Assembly: GCA_036380435.1 (NCBI GenBank)
Contig: DASVES010000406.1
Span: forward strand, 1-8,314
Direction of reading: 5' to 3'
DNA from: DASQDT01 sp036380435
Lineage (GTDB): Bacteria; Acidobacteriota; Blastocatellia; Pyrinomonadales; Pyrinomonadaceae
DNA length: 8,314 bases
Under the pieces are notes generated by a model, which was not told where the DNA came from, did not search any database, and worked only from the letters and a program-made list of their open reading frames with translations. Made by a program: the position numbers and the translations under genes. The stretch's first letter is position 1. Each line of letters starts with the position of its first letter. Below, piece after piece: positions 1 through 6,772 of the stretch.

Positions 1-298
1 AGGAAGTCGCCGGACCGTACGGAAAGCCGGCCCGTGTCGCACATGAGGGCGGCCTGTTCTACCGCCCTCGTCTCAGCAGGCACTTGGGTCGGACGAACTT
101 CGTCTCCACACAGGGTACTATACAAACTATGCTCCGGTTAATCTTGGGCTAAAGAATGGAACATCAACAGTGACTGGTGTCTGGATTTTGCCGTTGGGGC
201 TATGCGGTTATGGCTGTTCGATAGAGGCGCACGAGAACACAAACTTTGGGAATCTGCGCTGAAAAGCAAGTCGGAGGGTTTTATCTGGGAGGCAGTAG
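1..298. other. Lower-GC segment with no confident gene
   Basis: This stretch is visibly richer in A and T than the rest of the window, especially 110-300. Two open frames were read by hand. One is open from the window edge (positions 3-152, plus strand, about 49 codons, no start seen); its residue mix looks protein-like and it could be the 3' end of a gene outside the window. The other is open at 142-312 with an ATG at 202 (36 codons, Trp-rich); it overlaps the integrase fragment start. Neither matches a family I know. The segment most likely belongs to the same decayed mobile element as the integrase fragment that follows, but that is inferred from position and composition only. Confidence 0.4.
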
Positions 299-709
299 TT
301 GAGCAAGAATAAGAGACCCCGCACCATCCCGATGACTGCGCGGGTGAGGGCTGAACTCTCGGGTGTGATTCAGGGTAGGACGGCGGGGCCGGTGTTTTCT
401 AGCACCCGGACTGGAGTTAACCTTGTCGAGATCAAGAAAGGCTTCAAGAGGGCGTGCGAGTTGGCAGGCATTCCGCACGGGCAAAGTACGCCGAGCGGGC
501 TGACATTTCACGACCTGAGACACACCTTCGCCACCCGGTTAGCCGAGAGGGGCGTGGGGGAGACGGCAAGGATGGCTCTGCTCGGACAGTCGAATACGAA
601 GATGGTTCGCCGTTACAGTCACGCCACGCCTGAGGCATTGCTGGAGGCCGTTCAAAGGCTTGAACAGAAGGCGGGCGAGGTGGTGGAATTTCGGCGCAAG
701 GCGGGATGA
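299..709 (+). CDS. Tyrosine recombinase/integrase, C-terminal catalytic fragment (probable remnant)
   Basis: 136 residues that correspond only to the last part of the catalytic domain of tyrosine recombinases, which cut and rejoin DNA through a tyrosine-phosphate link. Visible: a basic beta-hairpin start (SKNKRPRTIPM), the H-x-x-R box HDLRH (H71, R74), the LLGQS segment, and the nucleophile region RRYSH with Tyr106. Full-length members are usually 300-400 residues; the core-binding domain and the first catalytic Arg are absent, and an in-frame TAG (296-298) sits directly before the TTG start, so this cannot be a complete enzyme. A GGGAGG lies 6 nt before the TTG, so a short product could still be made. 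Position 97 holds Gln where the family normally has the catalytic His or Trp. The gene points at a tRNA-Met gene 87 bp away, a usual integration target. I judge it a truncated, probably inactive remnant; expression as a small DNA-binding fragment is possible but unsupported. Confidence 0.8.
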   Translation: MSKNKRPRTIPMTARVRAELSGVIQGRTAGPVFSSTRTGVNLVEIKKGFKRACELAGIPHGQSTPSGLTFHDLRHTFATRLAERGVGETARMALLGQSNTKMVRRYSHATPEALLEAVQRLEQKAGEVVEFRRKAG

Positions 710-744
710 GGGTCACCATTCGGTCGCCATCCGGCCGAGTGAGA

Positions 745-767
745 AGGGCCGGTCGCGCCCCGGCCCT
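745..767. terminator. GC-rich hairpin between integrase fragment and tRNA-Met
   Basis: A perfect 8-bp inverted repeat, AGGGCCGG at 745-752 and CCGGCCCT at 760-767, with a 7-nt loop. It lies 35 nt after the integrase stop and 29 nt beyond the 3' end of the convergent tRNA, which is where a shared terminator would sit. No T-run follows on either strand, so intrinsic termination is not strongly supported. Confidence 0.35.
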
Positions 768-796
768 CCGTAAACGATTGACAGTGTGAAGGTAAT

Positions 797-873
797 TGGT
801 AGCGGGGGGGAGACTTGAACTCCCGACCTCGGGGTTATGAATCCCGCGCTCTAACCGGCTGAGCTACCCCGCC
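797..873 (-). tRNA. tRNA-Met (anticodon CAT), CCA encoded
   Basis: Read on the minus strand, 77 nt fold into a cloverleaf: acceptor arm GGCGGGG/CCCCGCT (six Watson-Crick pairs and a G-U at 1:72), D stem GCTC/GAGC, anticodon loop TTCATAA, variable loop AGGTC, T stem GGGAG/CTCCC with loop TTCAAGT, discriminator A and encoded CCA. The anticodon is CAT. The pairable 1:72 position and the general form fit elongator tRNA-Met rather than initiator tRNA; tRNA-Ile2, which carries CAT modified to read AUA, is the alternative. The innermost anticodon-stem pair is A31-C39, a mismatch, while the other four pairs are C-G or G-C. A strong promoter lies just upstream at 890-917. The 3' end faces the integrase remnant, so the gene may have served as an attachment site. 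Confidence 0.95.
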
Positions 874-889
874 ATGAAGATGGGGGTTA

Positions 890-917
890 ATTATAGGGAC
901 GTGATATTAAAGGTCAA
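890..917 (-). promoter_or_regulatory. Sigma-70-type promoter of tRNA-Met
   Basis: On the minus strand TTGACC (912-917) is followed after 16 bp by a perfect TATAAT (890-895). The expected start of transcription is around 883, about 10 nt before the mature tRNA 5' end at 873. The match is five of six at -35 and six of six at -10, and there is no other gene on this strand to serve. Confidence 0.8.
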
Positions 918-978
918 GCGGGTTGTGGGAAGCGGCGTGGGTATTGGCGCGCGAGGAAGCGGGTAAGTGTCGGGTCGT

Positions 979-1007
979 TTGCGGCGGTGTGTGGGGGCGC
1001 GTATCAT
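979..1007 (+). promoter_or_regulatory. Possible hemB promoter
   Basis: TTGCGG (979-984) and TATCAT (1002-1007) are separated by 17 bp. The -10 matches consensus at five of six bases, the -35 only weakly. Transcription would begin near 1014, some 30 nt ahead of the hemB ATG at 1046. This agrees with choosing that ATG over the longer open frame that begins at 923. Confidence 0.35.
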
Positions 1008-1045
1008 CGCGGCGTAAACTCATCAACTCATACGGGGATTGTTTG

Positions 1046-2017
1046 ATGCCTGAGCTGGTTCACAGGCCGCGACGGCTGCGGCGACGGGAGGGGTTGCGGG
1101 GGCTGGTGCGTGAGGCGCGGCTCACGCGCGAGAATCTGGTGCTGCCGCTGTTTGTCTGCGCGGGCACGGGCGTGCGCCGCGCGGTGGCCTCGATGCCGGG
1201 CGTCTTCAATTTGTCGGTGGACGAGGCGGCGCGCGAGGCGGCCGCGGCCTTCGACGCCGGCGTTCGTGGCGTGCTCCTCTTCGGGCTGCCCGAGTCGAAG
1301 GATGAGACGGCCTCGGGCGCCTACGCGCGGGGCGGCGTGGTGCAGGAGGCGATTCGCGCGGTGCGAGGCGCGGCCCCCGAGTTGGTCGTCATCGCCGACA
1401 CGTGCCTGTGTGAGTACACGTCGCACGGCCACTGCGGGGTGGTGCGCGGGGGCGAGGTCTTGAACGACGAGTCTTTGGAGTTGCTGGCGCGCACGGCCGT
1501 CAGTCAGGCGGAGGCGGGGGCCGACGTGGTCGCGCCCTCGGCGATGATGGACGGTCAGGTAGGAGCCATCCGCGCCGCGCTGGACGAAGCAGGATACGAG
1601 CACACCGCCGTCATGTCCTACGCCGTGAAGTACGCCTCGGCCCTCTACGGGCCGTTCCGCGACGCGGCCGACAGCGCTCCGGCCTTCGGCGACCGACGCT
1701 CCTACCAGATGGATCCCGCGAATGCGCGCGAGGCGTTGCGCGAGGCCGAACTCGACTACGCGGAGGGCGCCGACATCCTGATGGTCAAGCCGGCGGGCGC
1801 TTACCTCGACGTGGTGCGCGCCGTGCGCGAGCGGTTCGATGTGCCGCTGGCGGCCTATCAGGTGTCGGGCGAGTATTCGATGATCAAGGCGGCGGCCGAG
1901 CGCGGGTGGATCGACGAGCGGCGCGTGATGCTGGAGACGCTGACGGGCATCCGCCGCGCCGGCGCCGACATCATCATCACGTACTACGCCGTCGAGGCGG
2001 CGCGAGAGCTAAGGTAA
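1046..2017 (+). CDS. hemB: Delta-aminolevulinic acid dehydratase (porphobilinogen synthase)
   Basis: A 323-residue cytoplasmic enzyme that condenses two 5-aminolevulinate molecules into porphobilinogen, the second common step of haem, sirohaem and other tetrapyrrole synthesis. The length is normal for the family (about 320-330). The metal site DTCLCEYTSHGHCG gives Cys120, Cys122 and Cys130, the zinc-type triad. The Schiff-base lysines are Lys195 (AVKYAS) and Lys248 (LMVKPAGAY). The ends of the TIM barrel are recognisable (PLFVCAG near the start, ADIIITYYA near the end). The frame is open back to 923, but the extra 41 codons have no homology I recognise and would include a likely promoter; the ATG at 1046, with GGGGA 8 nt before it, gives the family-normal N-terminus. 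The last three codons overlap the left arm of a long inverted repeat that supplies the TAA. It is alone on its strand here, with no other hem gene in view. Confidence 0.97.
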   Translation: MPELVHRPRRLRRREGLRGLVREARLTRENLVLPLFVCAGTGVRRAVASMPGVFNLSVDEAAREAAAAFDAGVRGVLLFGLPESKDETASGAYARGGVVQEAIRAVRGAAPELVVIADTCLCEYTSHGHCGVVRGGEVLNDESLELLARTAVSQAEAGADVVAPSAMMDGQVGAIRAALDEAGYEHTAVMSYAVKYASALYGPFRDAADSAPAFGDRRSYQMDPANAREALREAELDYAEGADILMVKPAGAYLDVVRAVRERFDVPLAAYQVSGEYSMIKAAAERGWIDERRVMLETLTGIRRAGADIIITYYAVEAARELR

Positions 2018-2095
2018 AAGTAAAAAGGCAAAAGGCAAAAGTGTGGGGCACACATGCTTCGTCACTTTTGCCTTTTGCCTTTTTACTTTTACCTT
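2011..2095. repeat. Perfect 33-bp inverted repeat (TTTTGCC family) at the hemB 3' end
   Basis: The arms 2011-2043 and 2063-2095 are exact reverse complements over 33 bp, with a 19-nt loop (2044-2062). The arms consist of short A-rich units (GTAAAAGTAAAAAGGC, AAAAGGCAAAAG). The left arm contains the hemB stop codon (2015-2017); the right arm ends 3 nt before the stop of the convergent gene at 2099. Any transcript from either side would fold into a very stable hairpin, so a bidirectional terminator or mRNA-end protector is likely. The simple composition suggests a copy of a dispersed intergenic repeat. The base composition is strikingly AT-rich against the GC-rich genes. Confidence 0.9.
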
Positions 2096-2098
2096 GTC

Positions 2099-2494
2099 TC
2101 AGTCGTCTGTATTTTTGTTGAGTTGGACGAAGCCGATGATGGCGCAGATGCTCCCGAGCAGGATGAAGAGGTTGAAGAAGCCTCCGAAGTAGATGACGCG
2201 CTCCATCGCGTCCCGGTCGCGCTGGTTGAAGCCGAAGACGACCCACGCGAACCACTGGATGTGGTAGAGCAGCAGGCAGAGCGCCGAGAAGGCGAACCAG
2301 CGCGTCGAGGGGCCGAAGGCGCGCGCGCGCGAGAAGCCGAGCACCGCGGCGACGAGCCAGCCCACCGCCCCGCCCACCAGCAGCACCAGCACAATCGTCA
2401 TGAAGGAGAGCGGCAGGCGCATTGGCTCTGCTGCCTGAGGCTCTGCCTGAAGGGCGAGGGCGAAGGCGGAAGCGTTGAGCATCGAAGGATTCAT
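2099..2494 (-). CDS. Small membrane protein of unknown function, three predicted TM helices
   Basis: A 131-residue protein I do not recognise. Three hydrophobic segments are clear: about residues 33-54 (starting TIVLVLLVGG), 66-89 (rich in Trp, Tyr and Phe, ending AWVVFGF) and 99-125 (IYFGGFFNLFILLG onward). The loop between the first two is basic (SRARAFGPSTR), which suggests it faces the cytoplasm. The N-terminal 32 residues are mildly hydrophobic and could be a weak signal or a short amphipathic stretch. The start is uncertain: AGGAG directly touches the ATG at 2494, and a second Met four codons on (ATG at 2482) would lie 12 nt from the same AGGAG. A longer frame reaching back to 2899 is Arg-rich shadow sequence and was not used. 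It lies downstream of the 72-residue membrane gene on the same strand, 205 nt away. No function is assigned. Confidence 0.75.
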   Translation of the reverse strand: MNPSMLNASAFALALQAEPQAAEPMRLPLSFMTIVLVLLVGGAVGWLVAAVLGFSRARAFGPSTRWFAFSALCLLLYHIQWFAWVVFGFNQRDRDAMERVIYFGGFFNLFILLGSICAIIGFVQLNKNTDD

Positions 2495-2633
2495 CTCCTG
2501 TCGGAATGTGTGTAAAGGTAAACGTAAAGCCGCCCGCATCCGCTCGGGGCACGTCGGCCCCGGGCGGGGTTGCAAGCGGCGTCCGTGGTCTAAAATCGAT
2601 GTCGGCCGAAGGAGCCGAGGCGGCATGCTCCGC

Positions 2634-2668
2634 GCGCGGCCGCGGGCGTCGCCGCCAAGCGGCCGCGC
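2634..2668. other. 10-bp GC inverted repeat between the two small membrane genes
   Basis: GCGCGGCCGC (2634-2643) and GCGGCCGCGC (2659-2668) are exact reverse complements around a 15-nt loop. The hairpin lies about 30 nt past the stop of the 72-residue gene on the minus strand and could end its transcript, but no T-run follows. In DNA this GC-rich a chance origin is possible. The rest of 2495-2699 holds no gene I can support. Confidence 0.3.
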
Positions 2669-2699
2669 CGGTCTTATGCGTCGGCGACCGTCGGCGCAC

Positions 2700-2918
2700 T
2701 CACTGCGTGATGTGTATCTCCTCCTCGCTGCCCGAGTGGCGGAGGAAGAGCGCGAGCGCGCACACGCACAGGACGACCGCGCCGGCAATCGCCTTCCAGA
2801 GATGCGGCGTGTTCCCCTGCGGGTCGGTAGTCGCCGCAAACAGGTAGAATTGATAGACCGCGAACACGAGCGCGGCCAAACCCACGATCCCAAGCACAAC
2901 GTCCAACAGGCTTTTCAT
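2700..2918 (-). CDS. Small membrane protein of unknown function, two predicted TM helices
   Basis: A 72-residue protein made almost entirely of two hydrophobic helices, about residues 7-29 (VVLGIVGLAALVFAVYQFYL) and 42-59 (KAIAGAVVLCVCALALF), joined by a short polar loop (TTDPQGNTPHLW) and ending in an acidic tail (SEEEIH). The hairpin shape with both ends on the same side fits a small inner-membrane protein. GGAGG lies 4 nt before the ATG at 2918, one of the best ribosome sites in the window, which supports real translation despite the small size. I do not recognise a family. It is followed by another small membrane gene on the same strand and preceded by selB, but 273 nt of repeat-bearing DNA separate it from selB, so a shared transcript is doubtful. 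Confidence 0.75.
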   Translation of the reverse strand: MKSLLDVVLGIVGLAALVFAVYQFYLFAATTDPQGNTPHLWKAIAGAVVLCVCALALFLRHSGSEEEIHITQ

Positions 2919-3067
2919 GTTACCTCCAGCGTCCGCTACGCCCAGATAGTCAACGGCTTGAAAGATAAAGCCTTGTGAGTCCGATGAATGTGTCGGGTTC
3001 TCGCTTGAAGAAACTGCCAGAATTCGCCGCCTATGTTAGCGCCCTCGCCTGTCAGAAGCAAGCCCTT

Positions 3068-3188
3068 CGTAAATCGTCAATCGTGAATCGTACATCGAAA
3101 AGGCTGGGGCAGCCCTCCGCCTTGCGCTGTCCTGCTCAGGCCGAATGTCGTTCAAACACGATTCACGATTGACGATTGACGATTTACG
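3068..3188. repeat. Heptad (NAATCGT) inverted array downstream of selB
   Basis: The forward side (3068-3091) carries three tandem units AAATCGT, CAATCGT, GAATCGT; the reverse side (3158-3188) carries four units ACGATTC, ACGATTG, ACGATTG, ACGATTT. The two sides pair over about 24 bp if one 7-nt unit is bulged, enclosing a GC-rich core of 66 nt (3092-3157). The reverse side stops 3 nt before the selB stop at 3192-3194, so the hairpin would form at the 3' end of the selB transcript. It belongs to the same family as the array at 5114-5262. Confidence 0.88.
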
Positions 3189-3191
3189 GCC

Positions 3192-5105
<1,914 letters not shown>

Positions 5106-5113
5106 GGGTGGGT

Positions 5114-5262
5114 GAATCGTAAATCGTGAATCGTAAATCGTCAAAAGCCGTCAATCGTGAATCGTATATCGTAAAGCCGCGCCCGGCGTCGGCCGACGTG
5201 GCTACTCAAGACTCGCGCGTCAACCACGATTGACGATTGACGATTCACGATTGACGGCTTTT
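5114..5262. repeat. Heptad (NAATCGT) inverted array upstream of selB
   Basis: The forward side has seven units between 5114 and 5172 (GAATCGT, AAATCGT, GAATCGT, AAATCGT, then after a CAAAAGCCGT break CAATCGT, GAATCGT, ATATCGT). The reverse side has four units at 5226-5253. A perfect 23-bp pairing joins 5143-5165 with 5240-5262 around a 74-nt loop, whose centre is GC-rich and contains the palindrome CGTCGGCCGACG. It begins 8 nt from the selB start codon and separates selB from the divergent TIR-like gene. Confidence 0.88.
5116..5144 (-). promoter_or_regulatory. Promoter-like boxes inside heptad repeats ahead of selB
   Basis: On the minus strand TTGACG (5139-5144) and TACGAT (5116-5121) are 17 bp apart. 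Transcription would begin about 4 nt before the selB ATG, giving a nearly leaderless mRNA, which would fit the lack of a ribosome site. Because every heptad unit resembles part of a promoter, the match may be accidental. Confidence 0.22.
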
Positions 5263-5388
5263 TGGCGTTTGCAAGGGCTTTGCAAGCGGGGGCGGCGCTT
5301 CACTCCCGTCCAATGTTAATCCGCGTCGTCATCAAAAGCAGCCTTTCCATCACAAAATCAGTTCGGGCCGTAGCCGCTCAGGCATCTT

Positions 5389-5405
5389 TGCCCGTGCGAC
5401 GGGCA
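5389..5405. other. Short hairpin in the region ahead of the TIR-like gene
   Basis: TGCCCGT (5389-5395) and ACGGGCA (5399-5405) pair perfectly around a 3-nt loop, 77 nt before the ATG at 5483. No T-run follows on the plus strand. It could be a leader structure or an operator-like palindrome. The rest of 5263-5482 has no supported gene: the frame at 5262-5498 starts in repeat sequence and shows no recognisable protein. A duplicated TTTGCAAG occurs near 5268-5285. I found no clear promoter. Confidence 0.3.
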
Positions 5406-5482
5406 GTCAAAGGAAGCGTCCATCCGTTCAGGGAACGAGCACGGGTGAAAATCGAGCAGCGAAGGGAAGGAAGCACTCCCCC

Positions 5483-6733
5483 ATGTCAAGGTTGTTGAGT
5501 TCGACGTTGCCGGACAGTGTGAGACGCGGCCTCGCGGAAGGCTACGGCGCGGACGCCTTAAGCTCGGAGGATGCGGAGAGCGGCGAGAGCGAGCGCCAGC
5601 AGCAGCAGCAGACCCGCCTGCGGCTCCTGCAACAACGGGCCGTTGACGACGACGGCGACGGCGCCCGCTGCGGCCTCCCGACGCTGGCGACGGCCGGCGA
5701 CGTGCGCGAGGTCGTGCAGTATCTGAAGAAGAAGCCCGAAGGGGTCTCCGTCCTGGAGGCGGTGGAGGACGTGAGGCGTCGCATCTTCGAGCCGCGCAAG
5801 GTCGCCGCGTATGAGATGTGGGGTCTGGTCGAGCGACGGAACGCGAGGCTGTTGCTGACGCCGCTGGGCCGGGAGTTCGCGCGCCGGCTCGAACCCGAGT
5901 CCGAAGCGTACCGCGCGCTGCTGCGGCGGACGGAAGCCTACCACGCAGCCCTGCTCTGGATGCGCCGGCAACACGCCGACATCATCACGCACACGGAAGT
6001 CTGCGCCTTCTGGCAGCAACTCTTCGGCGCCGAAGCGCACGCACAGACGAACGAGGGCCACGTCGTCTGCTTCTTCCACCTGTGTCAGGCCGCGCAGCTC
6101 GGCGCTGTGACGGTCGGCAAGCGCGGGCAGCCGGCGCGCCTGCGTATCGACCGCGAAGAGCTGGCCGACTATCTTGAGACGGAAGGAGAGCGCGCGTCGG
6201 CGGAAGCGCCGGCCGCCGCGGCCGAGTCGGATGCACGACCCGCGCGGCCGCACACCTTCGGCGACGACGAGGAGACGCGTCCGGCGGCCGCGGGCGGGGC
6301 ACTGCGTATCTTCGTCTCCGCGGGCCGCGCTTCCGCACTCGCCGCTCAGGTCGAGACCACTCTGGCCATCGCCGGCGACGTGTGTGAGGTCTTCACGCGT
6401 GGCGACGCCGACTCGCTCCTCCCCCCCGAACAGCAGGCGCGGGCGATGCGCGAGGCGGACGCCGCCGTCTTCGTCGTCTCGTCCGAAGACTATCGCCCGG
6501 ATGAATCCGGCGAGCACGTCATCAGGCAAGCGTTGCTCATCCAGATCGCCGTGGCCGTCATCCTCTACGACGGCCGTGTCGCGCTGCTGTGTGAGACGGG
6601 GTGCTGCGTGCCGCCGTCCCTGTCAGGGCTGCGACGCTTTGCGTTCGCCGACGACGTGCTGACGTGGGAGGTCGGCATCGGGCTGCTGAAGGCCGCGAAA
6701 GAGTTTCAGACAGGCACATCCCGCGCGGCCTGA
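5483..6733 (+). CDS. Winged-helix-like protein with degenerate C-terminal TIR-like (CAP12/PF10137-type) domain
   Basis: A 416-residue soluble protein. Residues 1-62 are polar and low-complexity, with five CAG codons in a row (Gln39-43). Residues about 66-235 look like one or two winged-helix units (DVREVVQYLKKKPEG, then WGLVERRNARLLLTPLGREF, then VCFFHLCQAAQLG and GKRGQPARLRIDREEL). An Ala/Glu-rich linker precedes a C-terminal alpha/beta domain at about 273-410 that resembles the TIR-like nucleotide-binding family: LRIFVSAGR (strand 1), ADAAVFVVSS (strand 2), LYDGRVALL and VPPSLSGLRRF. From memory, relatives with this layout carry SHGK at strand 1 and an IEIG or FELG motif; here these read SAGR (Ala280) and IQIA (Gln354), so the likely catalytic Glu is lost. 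Active relatives of the broader family split NAD+ or bind nucleotides in immunity; I infer a non-catalytic sensor, regulator or decoy here. AAGGAA lies about 10 nt before the ATG. No cyclase or other immune gene is adjacent; the next gene follows after 39 nt. Confidence 0.7.
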   Translation: MSRLLSSTLPDSVRRGLAEGYGADALSSEDAESGESERQQQQQTRLRLLQQRAVDDDGDGARCGLPTLATAGDVREVVQYLKKKPEGVSVLEAVEDVRRRIFEPRKVAAYEMWGLVERRNARLLLTPLGREFARRLEPESEAYRALLRRTEAYHAALLWMRRQHADIITHTEVCAFWQQLFGAEAHAQTNEGHVVCFFHLCQAAQLGAVTVGKRGQPARLRIDREELADYLETEGERASAEAPAAAAESDARPARPHTFGDDEETRPAAAGGALRIFVSAGRASALAAQVETTLAIAGDVCEVFTRGDADSLLPPEQQARAMREADAAVFVVSSEDYRPDESGEHVIRQALLIQIAVAVILYDGRVALLCETGCCVPPSLSGLRRFAFADDVLTWEVGIGLLKAAKEFQTGTSRAA

Positions 6734-6772
6734 CCTGACTTCTAATGGCGACCCTCATTCGCCCGCCGCCCG

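Noticed and set aside
923..1045. N-terminal extension of hemB by 41 codons
   Set aside because: The extra residues resemble nothing in HemB, the protein from 1046 already has family-normal length, and a plausible promoter lies inside the extension.
2495..2899. Longer minus-strand frame merging with the 131-residue membrane protein
   Set aside because: The added part is Arg/Ser-rich sequence typical of a shadow frame and overlaps the 72-residue gene in another frame.
2975..3172. 65-codon plus-strand frame
   Set aside because: Much of it is translated heptad repeat and the rest shows no recognisable protein or ribosome site.
5106..5144. SelB starting at the ATG at 5144
   Set aside because: The extra 13 residues are translated heptad repeat; the GTPase domain starts naturally at the ATG at 5105.
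5262..5498. 78-codon plus-strand frame before the TIR-like gene
   Set aside because: Begins at the edge of the repeat, overlaps the next gene start, has no ribosome site and no familiar motif.
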